From Poindextera sp035295705 (GTDB taxonomy: Bacteria; Pseudomonadota; Alphaproteobacteria; Caulobacterales; Caulobacteraceae): a stretch of DNA of 11,397 nt. Position 1 is the first letter of the stretch, and each line of letters begins with the position of its first letter. Below the pieces are notes generated by a model. The model searched no databases. It saw only the letters and a program-made list of their open reading frames with translations, and was not told the origin of the DNA. Below, one piece after another: positions 1 through 6,195 of the stretch. Where the stretch lies: assembly GCA_035295705.1 (NCBI GenBank), contig DATGIN010000315.1, positions 1 to 11,397 on the forward strand, written 5' to 3'. The position numbers and the translations under genes are program-made.

Positions 1-49
1 GAAAGCTGAGCGCAATCTCGCGCATTTCGTCTTCGGTCATGGGCGCCAT
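1..49 (-). CDS. Partial CDS (N-terminus only), possibly an MmcQ/YjbR-like protein
   Basis: Only the start of this minus-strand gene lies in the window; the rest runs off the left edge. The visible codons read MAPMTEDEMREIALSF, using the ATG at 49-47; a second in-frame ATG at 40-38 gives MTEDEMREIALSF. The pattern 'MT-x-[DE]-[DE]-x-R-x-IALS-[LF]' is how many MmcQ/YjbR-family proteins begin. These are small cytoplasmic proteins of uncertain role, often labelled DNA-binding. The assignment rests on about 13 residues, so it is tentative. No clear Shine-Dalgarno precedes either start. The methyltransferase stop is 23 to 32 bases upstream on the same strand, so it probably belongs to the same transcript as the desaturase and methyltransferase. 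Confidence 0.45.
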   Translation of the reverse strand, partial: MAPMTEDEMREIALSF

Positions 50-72
50 GCCAACGCCGGCGCCGGGCCGCG

Positions 73-735
73 TCAAGGCGGGAACGTCCAGACGGCGGTG
101 CGCTTGATCTCGTTGTCTTCGATCTCGCGGGTGGTCGGCACGCGATATTCCGCCAGCTTCAGAAGCCCCGTTTTCGGAAAGTAGGTGCGGCCGGGATCGC
201 CGATCAGGACCCGCAGGCCGCGCGCGTGCGCGCGGCCGAGCCACGCCAGCGCGCGCTCCGCGAGCGGCTTCTCGTAGCAGACGTCGCCGGCGCAGATGAC
301 GTCCGCCGCGGTCGCCTCGTCCTCGAGCGGGTCGCCCGTCTCGAACGCCACGGCCACGCCGTTGGCGCGCGCGTTCAGCGCGATCGCGGCGGCGCAGAAC
401 GGCTCGATATCGCGCGCGCCGGCGCTGGTCGCGCCTGCCTTCATGGCGGCGATGGCGACGAGCCCCGAGCCGGCGCCGATGTCCAGCACGCGCTTGCCGG
501 CGACCTCGCGCGGGTGGTCGAGCAGGTAGCGGGCCAGCGCCTGGCCGCCGGCCCAGGCGAAGGCCCAGAACGGCGGCGGCAGGCCGATCTGGCCCAGCTC
601 CTCCTCGGTCATCCGCCAGATCGGCGTCACCTCGTCGGCGAGATAGAGGCGAAGCTCCGGCGCATGCGGAACCGCGGTGAGGCGGGTGTTCGCGAGGATG
701 AACCCTTGCGGGTCGGCGATGGCGGCCGCGGTCAC
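73..735 (-). CDS. Class I SAM-dependent methyltransferase, ETF-beta lysine methyltransferase (METTL20)-like
   Basis: A 220-residue Rossmann-fold methyltransferase. Visible features are the SAM-binding motif I VLDIGAGSG (about 83-91), an acidic motif II (DIE, 109-111), the post-I segment GDVCYE (150-155), and the N-terminal LPPPFWAFAWAGGQALARYLLD (52-73). The last resembles the METTL20/ETFBKMT family, often mislabelled as L11 or nicotinamide methyltransferases. The characterised family members trimethylate lysines of the electron-transfer flavoprotein beta subunit, and the Agrobacterium homologue can also modify ribosomal L7/L12. A protein lysine substrate here is inference. The start is GTG at 735-733, because it overlaps the desaturase stop as GTGA, the usual sign of translational coupling, and the protein then has the family's normal length. 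The same frame stays open far upstream through the desaturase, but that extension is an alternate-frame shadow. It is cytoplasmic, with no signal peptide or membrane segment. Confidence 0.85.
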   Translation of the reverse strand: MTAAAIADPQGFILANTRLTAVPHAPELRLYLADEVTPIWRMTEEELGQIGLPPPFWAFAWAGGQALARYLLDHPREVAGKRVLDIGAGSGLVAIAAMKAGATSAGARDIEPFCAAAIALNARANGVAVAFETGDPLEDEATAADVICAGDVCYEKPLAERALAWLGRAHARGLRVLIGDPGRTYFPKTGLLKLAEYRVPTTREIEDNEIKRTAVWTFPP

Positions 736-1673
736 GCGGCGGACGCGGCCGCGAGCATCTTCGGATAGTTCGGCGCGATCTCCATGCGCTCGAGCACGCC
801 CTTCTTGCCGAGCAGCTTGTGCACGCGCGGCAGGTGGTAGCAGGGCACGTGCATGAACATGTGATGCTCGCAGTGGTAGTTCACGTAGTAGGGGGCGATC
901 AGCGCGCGCTCGAGCCAGTTGGCCATCGTCGTCCGCGCGTGCTTCAGCGGATCCGGCTCGTCCTTCGCGACCAGCGCGTGCTCGGCGATGTTGCGGAAGC
1001 GTGTGACCATCTGGAACCAGGTGGCGCGGGGCAGCAGCCATAGCGCGAACCAACCCCACCACCAGTCGCGGCCGACCAGCATCCCGGCGACGCCGAAGCC
1101 TGCGATGGCGATCAGGTTGGTCACGAAGAAACGGTGCTGGCGCCTGATGTCCGCCCAGACGATGGGAAGGACCGGCGCGCCCTTCGGCCGCTGCTTCAGG
1201 TTCGCCTGAAGGAGGCCGAAGCGCTGCTTGAACCAGGTCTGCCCGGTCAGGTCGCGGATGACCTTGCGCCGCATCGAGGCCCTGGTGATCGGGAACGGCG
1301 CCGAGAGGCCAAGGTCGGGGTCTTCGGACTGCTGGGCGTACTTGTGATGCTGCAGGTGGTACTTGCGGTAGCGTTCGACCCCGCCGCCGCACAGGTACTC
1401 GCCCACCCAGAGGTTCACCTTCGGGTCGCCGTGCAGGGCGCTGTGCGCGGCGTCGTGTTGCAGGATGCCAAGGCCCAGCTGCCGCGCGCCGATGATCATC
1501 ACCGCGATCGGGATCGTGATCGGGAAGAAGAGGCCCATCAGCGTCGCCAGACCGATCACCGCCCAGCAGTGCGCGACCAGGACGAGGCCCTTCCACGACG
1601 AGCGCTCCGCCAGCGGGGCCCATTCCTCTGCGGTGAAAAAGTCCTTCGGGTTGACGCGCGCGGCGACGGCCAT
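732..1673 (-). CDS. Membrane fatty-acid-desaturase-like protein (three-histidine-box family)
   Basis: A 313-residue integral membrane di-iron oxygenase. The three histidine clusters that bind the iron pair are present: HDAAHSALH (73-81), HLQHH (106-110) and HCEHH (267-271). An extra conserved-looking histidine lies in RNIAEHA (about 232). Hydrophobic stretches before box 1 (about 28-66) and between boxes 2 and 3 (about 185-218) fit the usual four-helix topology with histidines facing the cytoplasm. The family introduces double bonds or hydroxyls into acyl chains of lipids; the exact substrate cannot be read from sequence. The start chosen is ATG at 1673-1671. A TTG seven codons upstream is possible but has no Shine-Dalgarno, whereas GGAG lies 15 bases before the ATG, which is somewhat far. 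The gene is first in a minus-strand run and overlaps the methyltransferase by four bases. It diverges from the tautomerase gene across 71 bp. Confidence 0.88.
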   Translation of the reverse strand: MAVAARVNPKDFFTAEEWAPLAERSSWKGLVLVAHCWAVIGLATLMGLFFPITIPIAVMIIGARQLGLGILQHDAAHSALHGDPKVNLWVGEYLCGGGVERYRKYHLQHHKYAQQSEDPDLGLSAPFPITRASMRRKVIRDLTGQTWFKQRFGLLQANLKQRPKGAPVLPIVWADIRRQHRFFVTNLIAIAGFGVAGMLVGRDWWWGWFALWLLPRATWFQMVTRFRNIAEHALVAKDEPDPLKHARTTMANWLERALIAPYYVNYHCEHHMFMHVPCYHLPRVHKLLGKKGVLERMEIAPNYPKMLAAASAA

Positions 1674-1744
1674 GGCCTGTGTTCTGGACTCCAACCCATA
1701 AGATGGGCTTATCGCGCCCGAGAGGCAACCTGAGGGGAGCGCCG
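1674..1744. promoter_or_regulatory. Divergent promoter region between desaturase and tautomerase
   Basis: This 71-bp gap must hold the promoters of both divergent genes. It contains an inverted repeat ATAAG-N5-CTTAT (1698-1712), which is also part of CCCAT-AAG-ATGGG (1695-1707). It also has one GACTC site (1687-1691), matching the GANTC target of the CcrM methylase used by Caulobacterales and other alphaproteobacteria. I could not pick a convincing -35/-10 pair on either strand. The regulatory roles are inference. Confidence 0.4.
1732..1739 (+). promoter_or_regulatory. Shine-Dalgarno of the tautomerase gene
   Basis: GAGGGGAG lies five bases before the ATG at 1745. It fixes the start there rather than at the in-frame GTG at 1679, which would add 22 residues in front of the catalytic proline. 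Confidence 0.75.
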
Positions 1745-1930
1745 ATGCCGGAAGTCGTGGTCTACGCCGCCAAAGGGCGCAACGCGCTGCAGAAGAAGGC
1801 CCTGTGCCAGGACATCACCCAGGCGGTGGTGAAGAATTTCGGCGCGCCGGCCGAGGCCGTCGTGGTGCAGATCGTCGAGATCGACCTCGACGCCAAGTCC
1901 AAGGGCGGAGTGATGTTCTCCGAGCGCTAG
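1745..1930 (+). CDS. 4-oxalocrotonate tautomerase family protein (small, 61 aa)
   Basis: The protein is MPEVVVYAAKGR followed by the short beta-alpha-beta fold of the tautomerase superfamily. After loss of the initiator Met, proline is residue 1 and would act as the general base in keto-enol tautomerisation. From memory it aligns without gaps to Pseudomonas 4-oxalocrotonate tautomerase: Pro1, Gly10-Arg11, Ala33-Pro34, Val38, Glu44 and Gly53-Gly54 all match. Arg39 and Phe50, which complete the canonical active site, are Val and Lys here. It is therefore a family member whose substrate is probably not 4-oxalocrotonate. Family members are usually hexamers of such short chains in the cytoplasm. 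There is no catechol meta-cleavage cluster nearby. The start is supported by a strong Shine-Dalgarno. The stop codon sits inside a hairpin shared with the convergent peptidase gene. Confidence 0.85.
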   Translation: MPEVVVYAAKGRNALQKKALCQDITQAVVKNFGAPAEAVVVQIVEIDLDAKSKGGVMFSER

Positions 1931-1936
1931 GCGCTC
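1922..1936. terminator. Short perfect hairpin between two convergent stop codons
   Basis: GAGCGC (1922-1927) and GCGCTC (1931-1936) form a perfect 6-bp inverted repeat. Its 3-base loop is the tautomerase stop TAG (1928-1930), and its right arm covers two bases of the peptidase stop (1935-1937 on the other strand). Only four bases separate the genes. There is no T-tract on either side, so it is not a classical intrinsic terminator. It may still act as a compact two-way transcript end or mRNA 3' stabiliser. Confidence 0.35.
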
Positions 1937-3806
1937 ACGCGTTGCCGATCAGGAACCGCTTCCAGAACTGGATCATGACCAGCACGGTGTAGTCGAGGTT
2001 GTCCTTGCGCACGAAGCCATGGCCTTCGTTGGCCGCGCGCAGGTGCCACACTTCGCGGCCGTTGGCGCGCACGGCGGCGACGATTTGGTCGGCCTCCGAC
2101 GCCGGCACGCGCGGATCGTTGGCGCCGGTCACCACCATCAGCGGAACGGTGATGTTGCTGACGTGGGTGAGCGGGGAGATCTCGATCAACTTGGCCCGCT
2201 GGACCGGGTCCCGCTCGTCGCCGTACTCGACGCGGCGCAGGTCGCGGCGATAGGCCTGGGTGTTCTCCAGGAACGTCACCAGGTTGGAGATGCCCACCTG
2301 CTCGCAACCGCAGCGCAGCTTGTCCGACCAGCGCACCCGCGCCGCCAGCGTCATGTACCCGCCGTACGAGCCGCCGGTCACCGCCATGCGCGCGGCGTCG
2401 ACGCCGGCGTCGGCTGCGAAGTGGTCGATGAAGGCGCCGATGTCCTTCACCGAGTTCTCCCTGAGGAACGGCCCGTCGTCGAGGGCGAGGAATCGCTTGC
2501 CGAAGCCGGCCGAGCCGCGGACGTTGGGGAAGAAGACCGCCACGCCGAGCTCGTTGATGAGATAGCCGGTCGCGCCGAGCAGGAAGTTCGGGCGCGCCTG
2601 CGCCTCAGGACCCCCATGGATATTGATGACCAAGGGGCGGGGACCGGTGAAACGGTCGGGATCCGGGCGGAACAGGAAGCCGGTGACGGTCTCGCCGTCG
2701 AAGCTGGCGATCGAGACGAGCTCGGCGTCGGCGTTGCGGGACGGATCGAGGCCGCCGCACTCGCTTTCGGTCCAACGCGTCACCGCGAGCGTCCGGGGAT
2801 CGACCACGAAGGCGTCCGCCGGCGTCTTCGGCCCGCTCACCGTCAGCGCGATGTCCCCCCAGGGCGCGACCCGTCCCGCCATGATCACCCCGGGCGGGAG
2901 GTCCGTGACCTCGCGGTCGGTCTGCGCCGCCACGTCCAGGATGCGCAGGCGCGAGAACCCCGCGGCGTTGACCGCATAAGAGACGAAGCCGCCGTCGACC
3001 GACAGCCCGAAGGACTCGACCTCTCCGACGCCTGCCGGGCTCGCAGCGTGGAACGTGCGCGTCGCCGGATCGAGGCGGCCCAGCCGCAAGGCGTCTGAGT
3101 CGACGTCCGAGATCGCCCAGATGGTTCCGTCAGGCGCGGCGCGGGCGCTGCGCCAGGCGATCGTCGCGTCCTCGTCTGTGATCGGCGCCAGGGCGCCGTC
3201 CTCGGTGTCGAGCAGGTAGAGCACGCTGCGCGAGGCGGCCATGTAGTGCATGACCAGCAGTCGGCGGCCGTCCGGCATGAAGTCGAGCACGGCCCACCCG
3301 CCGCCCGTCGCCTCCAGCACCCTGCGCTCGCTCGCCGGATCGCGCGGGTCGACGACGTAAAGGTCGGAGTCGACGCCGTTGCGCCGGCTCGATGAATAGC
3401 CGATCAGCCGACCATCGCGGCTGAAGGCGCCGAACAGGTTGCGGCTCTTGCCATCGGTGATCAGCGAGAGGCGCCCGTTGGCCAGGGTGTAGAGCTGAAA
3501 GAACTCGCTTCCGCCGACGTCCATCGACACGACCAGGGTATCGTCCGAGGGCGAAGCGTGCGCGTCGGCGATGCGGTCCGCCTCGAAGGTCAGCTGCCGC
3601 CGCGCGCCCATCGGGAACGCCACGCTGTGCAGCTGCGGCGTTGCGCCGAAGCGTGTCGTGACGAGCAGCGATTTGTCGCTGGCGCGCCACCCCGCCACGA
3701 GCGCGAACCGGGCTTCGAGGTAGGGGCCGACGTCCCGAACGAGCTCCGCCGGGATCGGCGGCGCGCCCTCGACCTCCAGCGCCTCCGGCTTCACCGCATT
3801 CGCCAT
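1935..3806 (-). CDS. S9 family peptidase (prolyl oligopeptidase / acylaminoacyl-peptidase-like)
   Basis: A 623-residue serine peptidase. The N-terminal part (about 40-370) has repeated short strand-turn blocks such as 'SRDGRLIGYSSSRRNGVDSDLYVVDP', consistent with the beta-propeller that restricts access to small peptides. The C-terminal part (about 380-623) is an alpha/beta hydrolase. It has an oxyanion-type HGGP (397-400), the nucleophile in GGSYGG (Ser480), Asp564 in GANDPRVP, and His596 in NEGHGF, so the full triad is intact. There is no signal peptide, which suggests a cytoplasmic enzyme that trims short peptides. The start ATG at 3806-3804 has a strong Shine-Dalgarno. It follows ubiA on the same strand after 30 bp and is likely co-transcribed, although the two functions have no obvious link. 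Exact specificity (dipeptidyl, acylaminoacyl or oligopeptidase) cannot be assigned. Confidence 0.9.
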   Translation of the reverse strand: MANAVKPEALEVEGAPPIPAELVRDVGPYLEARFALVAGWRASDKSLLVTTRFGATPQLHSVAFPMGARRQLTFEADRIADAHASPSDDTLVVSMDVGGSEFFQLYTLANGRLSLITDGKSRNLFGAFSRDGRLIGYSSSRRNGVDSDLYVVDPRDPASERRVLEATGGGWAVLDFMPDGRRLLVMHYMAASRSVLYLLDTEDGALAPITDEDATIAWRSARAAPDGTIWAISDVDSDALRLGRLDPATRTFHAASPAGVGEVESFGLSVDGGFVSYAVNAAGFSRLRILDVAAQTDREVTDLPPGVIMAGRVAPWGDIALTVSGPKTPADAFVVDPRTLAVTRWTESECGGLDPSRNADAELVSIASFDGETVTGFLFRPDPDRFTGPRPLVINIHGGPEAQARPNFLLGATGYLINELGVAVFFPNVRGSAGFGKRFLALDDGPFLRENSVKDIGAFIDHFAADAGVDAARMAVTGGSYGGYMTLAARVRWSDKLRCGCEQVGISNLVTFLENTQAYRRDLRRVEYGDERDPVQRAKLIEISPLTHVSNITVPLMVVTGANDPRVPASEADQIVAAVRANGREVWHLRAANEGHGFVRKDNLDYTVLVMIQFWKRFLIGNA

Positions 3807-3812
3807 CGAACG

Positions 3813-3819
3813 TCTCCTT
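3813..3819 (-). promoter_or_regulatory. Shine-Dalgarno of the S9 peptidase gene
   Basis: Read on the minus strand, AAGGAGA lies six bases before the ATG at 3806-3804. It lies in the 30-bp gap after ubiA and indicates efficient independent initiation inside the presumed operon. Confidence 0.75.
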
Positions 3820-3836
3820 GCCGCCCGACGCGCTCT

Positions 3837-4841
3837 CTACCAGAGCGTGACGCGCCATGCTCCGGCGGCGAGCGCGGCGAGCAGGATGAACCCGGCTTCG
3901 CGGTTGGACCTGAAGATGCGAAGCGCGCCGGCCGCATCGTCGAGCTTCAGCGCGAACGGCTGGCGGAGCAGGTGCGCGCCGTAGGCGAGGGCGCCGAGGC
4001 CGAACAGCGGGCCCAACCGTCCGATCCACCCCGCCACGAACACCAGCGCCACCGAGATCGCATAGGCGATCAGGACGCCGGTTCCGGCCGCCTCGCCGAG
4101 CCGCCTGGCCGACGACTTCACGCCGACCAGCGCATCGTCCTCGAGATCCTGCACCGCGTAGATCGTGTCGTAGCCCAGGGTCCAGAAGACCGCCGCCAGG
4201 TAGAGAAAGAGCGCGGGCCAATCCAGCGAGACCGTCCACGCGATCTTCAGCGGCGGATGCCGCTCGAAGGCGAGGGCGATGAGGCGCCAGCTGGACGGAA
4301 GGTTGCCGGCGGCGGCGGCGAACCCCAGCGGAATACCCCAGTTGAAGGTCAGCCCAAGCCACGCCTGCGGCCACCAGGTGATCCGCTTCATGAACGGATA
4401 GGCGGCGACCAGCGCCAGCGACGCCGCTCCGATAAGCACGGCCAGAGGATTGAAGCTCAACAGGATCGCCACGCTCGCGACCAGGCATCCTGCGATGGCC
4501 AGCCAGGCCTGGCTGACGCGGATCCGGCCCGACGCGAGCGGCCGGTCGGCCGTCCTGGCCACGCGGGCGTCGATGTCGCGGTCGACGATGTCGTTGTAGG
4601 CGCAGCCCGCCGCGCGCATCAGCGCCGCGCCCAGCGCGAAGGCGACGACCAGCCAAGCGCTCGGCCAGCGCTGCTCGAGCGCGGCCGCGAGCGCGATCCC
4701 CTGCCAGCCGGGGATGAGCAGCAGCCAGATGCCGATCGGCCGGTCGAAGCGCCCGAGCTTCAGCCAGGGCCTCAGCGCCTCCGGCGCGTGCCGATCCACC
4801 CAGTTGTCGCGCGCCGCGTCCGGCAGGGGCGTCGAGGTCAT
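3837..4841 (-). CDS. ubiA: 4-hydroxybenzoate polyprenyltransferase (UbiA)
   Basis: A 334-residue inner-membrane prenyltransferase. It attaches the polyprenyl tail to 4-hydroxybenzoate, the first membrane step of ubiquinone synthesis. The first Asp-rich motif is NDIVDRDID (83-91). The second is YDTIYAVQDLEDD (224-236). Both coordinate magnesium and prenyl diphosphate. Between and around them are about eight or nine hydrophobic helices. The sequence RPIGIWLLLIPGWQG (34-48) is typical of bacterial UbiA, as opposed to menaquinone or heme-O prenyltransferases. The protein is slightly longer than the E. coli enzyme, with extra residues at the N-terminus and in the loop around 185-208. The start is ATG at 4841-4839, with no clear Shine-Dalgarno. 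It diverges from the P450 gene and is followed by the S9 peptidase. No other ubi gene is visible in the window. Confidence 0.95.
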   Translation of the reverse strand: MTSTPLPDAARDNWVDRHAPEALRPWLKLGRFDRPIGIWLLLIPGWQGIALAAALEQRWPSAWLVVAFALGAALMRAAGCAYNDIVDRDIDARVARTADRPLASGRIRVSQAWLAIAGCLVASVAILLSFNPLAVLIGAASLALVAAYPFMKRITWWPQAWLGLTFNWGIPLGFAAAAGNLPSSWRLIALAFERHPPLKIAWTVSLDWPALFLYLAAVFWTLGYDTIYAVQDLEDDALVGVKSSARRLGEAAGTGVLIAYAISVALVFVAGWIGRLGPLFGLGALAYGAHLLRQPFALKLDDAAGALRIFRSNREAGFILLAALAAGAWRVTLW

Positions 4842-4900
4842 CGGCTTGGGGTTTTCGGCGATTACCTGACGTCGCGCCAGCCTTGCTCTCGCGCGTCCCC

Positions 4901-4925
4901 TCGATCAGGCTGATCGACGATCAGG
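4901..4925. promoter_or_regulatory. Triple half-site palindrome cluster, likely operator for the P450
   Basis: TCGATCAG (4901-4908) and CTGATCGA (4910-4917) form a perfect inverted repeat with 8-bp arms around G4909. CTGATCG (4910-4916) pairs equally perfectly with CGATCAG (4918-4924) around A4917. The middle arm is therefore shared, and CGATCAGG occurs twice, 16 bp apart. Such spacing suits a dimeric helix-turn-helix regulator that can dock in two registers. The right arm overlaps the P450 Shine-Dalgarno, so binding or RNA folding could block expression. The regulator is unknown; none is encoded in the window. Confidence 0.5.
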
Positions 4926-4927
4926 AG
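4923..4927 (+). promoter_or_regulatory. Shine-Dalgarno that sets the P450 start
   Basis: AGGAG lies nine bases before the GTG at 4937. It supports starting there rather than at the in-frame TTG at 4883, which has no ribosome binding site. It overlaps the last arm of the palindrome cluster. Confidence 0.6.
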
Positions 4928-4936
4928 CGACCCCAC

Positions 4937-6145
4937 GTGACCCTCGACCTTCTCGACGCCGCGACCTTCGCCAGCGGCCATCCTTTCGAGCTCTACCGCG
5001 AGCTCAGGGAGCGCGATCCGGTGCACTTCAACCCGGAGCCGGACGGGCCGGGCTTCTGGGCGCTGACCCGCTACGACGACGTCTATGCGGTCGACCACGA
5101 CTTCCAGACCTACTCGTCCGGTCCGACGATCATGATCCCCGACCCAGGCCCCGGCGGGGGCGGTACGCTCGGCGAGGCGACCATGATGCTGATGATGGAC
5201 CCGCCGCAGCACACCCAATTCCGCAAGCTGATCCGCGCCGAGTTCACCAAGCCGGCGGCCGCCGAGCGGGGCACGCGCCTGAACGAGCTCGCCCGCCAGA
5301 TCGTCGACGCGGTGATCGAGAAGGGCGAATGCGACTTCGTCGCCGACGTCGCCGGCGAGATGCCCTCGTACGTCATCGCCGAGCTCATGGGCTTGCCGCT
5401 GGACGACGGCCGCGAGCTCTACAAGCTGACCGAGATCATCCACTCGGATCCGAAGGCGCTGCCGCCGGGCGCCGGCGGCGAGGCGGTCGGCAAGATGTTC
5501 GCCTACGGCATGGGCGTGATCGCCGAGAAGCGCGCGCGGCCGGCCGACGACCTGGCGACGCGGCTACTGACGGTCGAGGTCGATGGCCGCCGGCTGACCG
5601 ACTCCGAGTTCCTGCTCTTCTTTCTGCTCTTGATCGACGCCGGCGGCGACACCACCCGCAATCTGCTCGCCGCCGGGCTGGTGGCGCTGAAGGAAAACCC
5701 GGATCAGCTCGCCTGGCTGATGGCCGATCTGCCCGGGCGGCTGAACGCGTCGCGCGAAGAGTTGCTGCGGTACACGAGCCCGGTCATCTACATGCGCCGC
5801 ACGGCGAAGAAGGACGCGGAAATCCGCGGCCAACGCATCAAGCCGGGCGACAAGGTGGTCATGTACTTCGGCGCCGCCAACCGCGACCCGGAGAAGTTCG
5901 ATCGCCCGGACGCGCTCGATCTCAGCCGCGATCCGAACGAGCACATCGCGTTCGGCGGCGGTCCGCACGTCTGCCTCGGCCAGCACATCGCCCGCCTCGA
6001 GATCGACGCCATCCTGACCGAGGTCCTTACCCGCATGCACGACCTCGACATCGCCGGCGGCCCGGAGTGGCTGCCCTCGAACTTCATCTCGGGGCCGAAG
6101 AGCCTCCCCGTCCGCTTCAAACCGGCGCGCAGGGCCGCGGCTTAA
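4937..6145 (+). CDS. Cytochrome P450
   Basis: A 402-residue soluble bacterial P450, counted from the GTG start. Landmarks are the I-helix oxygen-activation motif AGGDTT (235-240), the K-helix ExxR in EELLR (275-278), and the heme loop FGGGPHVCLGQ with the thiolate ligand Cys346. The upstream segment MMLMMDPPQHTQFRKL (about 83-98) is the usual C-helix region contacting the heme propionates. No membrane anchor is present, so it is cytosolic and depends on separate ferredoxin and reductase partners, none of which is in this window. The general look is that of alphaproteobacterial/actinobacterial class I enzymes acting on terpenoid, steroid or fatty substrates. The substrate cannot be assigned. 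The start was chosen for its Shine-Dalgarno; a TTG start would add 18 residues encoding the palindrome region. It diverges from ubiA and is followed after 50 bp by a lipoprotein gene. Confidence 0.93.
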   Translation: MTLDLLDAATFASGHPFELYRELRERDPVHFNPEPDGPGFWALTRYDDVYAVDHDFQTYSSGPTIMIPDPGPGGGGTLGEATMMLMMDPPQHTQFRKLIRAEFTKPAAAERGTRLNELARQIVDAVIEKGECDFVADVAGEMPSYVIAELMGLPLDDGRELYKLTEIIHSDPKALPPGAGGEAVGKMFAYGMGVIAEKRARPADDLATRLLTVEVDGRRLTDSEFLLFFLLLIDAGGDTTRNLLAAGLVALKENPDQLAWLMADLPGRLNASREELLRYTSPVIYMRRTAKKDAEIRGQRIKPGDKVVMYFGAANRDPEKFDRPDALDLSRDPNEHIAFGGGPHVCLGQHIARLEIDAILTEVLTRMHDLDIAGGPEWLPSNFISGPKSLPVRFKPARRAAA

Positions 6146-6155
6146 GGCGGGATCC

Positions 6156-6176
6156 GGCCGCAGCAGATCGGCGGCC
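6156..6176 (+). terminator. GC-rich stem-loop after the P450 gene
   Basis: GGCCGC (6156-6161) and GCGGCC (6171-6176) form a perfect 6-bp stem with a 9-base loop, starting 10 bases after the P450 stop. There is no T-run, so termination is uncertain; it may be attenuation or chance in GC-rich DNA. Confidence 0.25.
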
Positions 6177-6195
6177 TCGGCGGTAAGCTGGGCGC

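Larger units (their letters stand above)
4842..4936. promoter_or_regulatory. Divergent ubiA / P450 promoter region
   Basis: This 95-bp gap separates the ubiA ATG from the chosen P450 GTG. Its P450-proximal part carries the cluster of inverted half-sites listed separately at 4901-4925. I see no confident -35/-10 pair for either direction. The ubiA side includes a TGACGTC stretch (4867-4873). Confidence 0.4.

Noticed and set aside
73..1728. A single 551-residue minus-strand protein fusing a novel N-terminal domain to the methyltransferase
   Set aside because: The upstream two thirds is an alternate frame of the three-histidine-box desaturase, with Arg/Pro/Gly-rich low-complexity translation. 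The methyltransferase begins at the GTGA overlap.
2019..3098. A 359-codon plus-strand frame opposite the S9 peptidase
   Set aside because: Arg/His/Val/Gly-rich shadow translation; the minus strand encodes an intact peptidase with its full catalytic triad.
3558..4913. A 451-codon plus-strand frame opposite ubiA and the peptidase start
   Set aside because: Low-complexity shadow that runs across two real genes and their intergenic gap.
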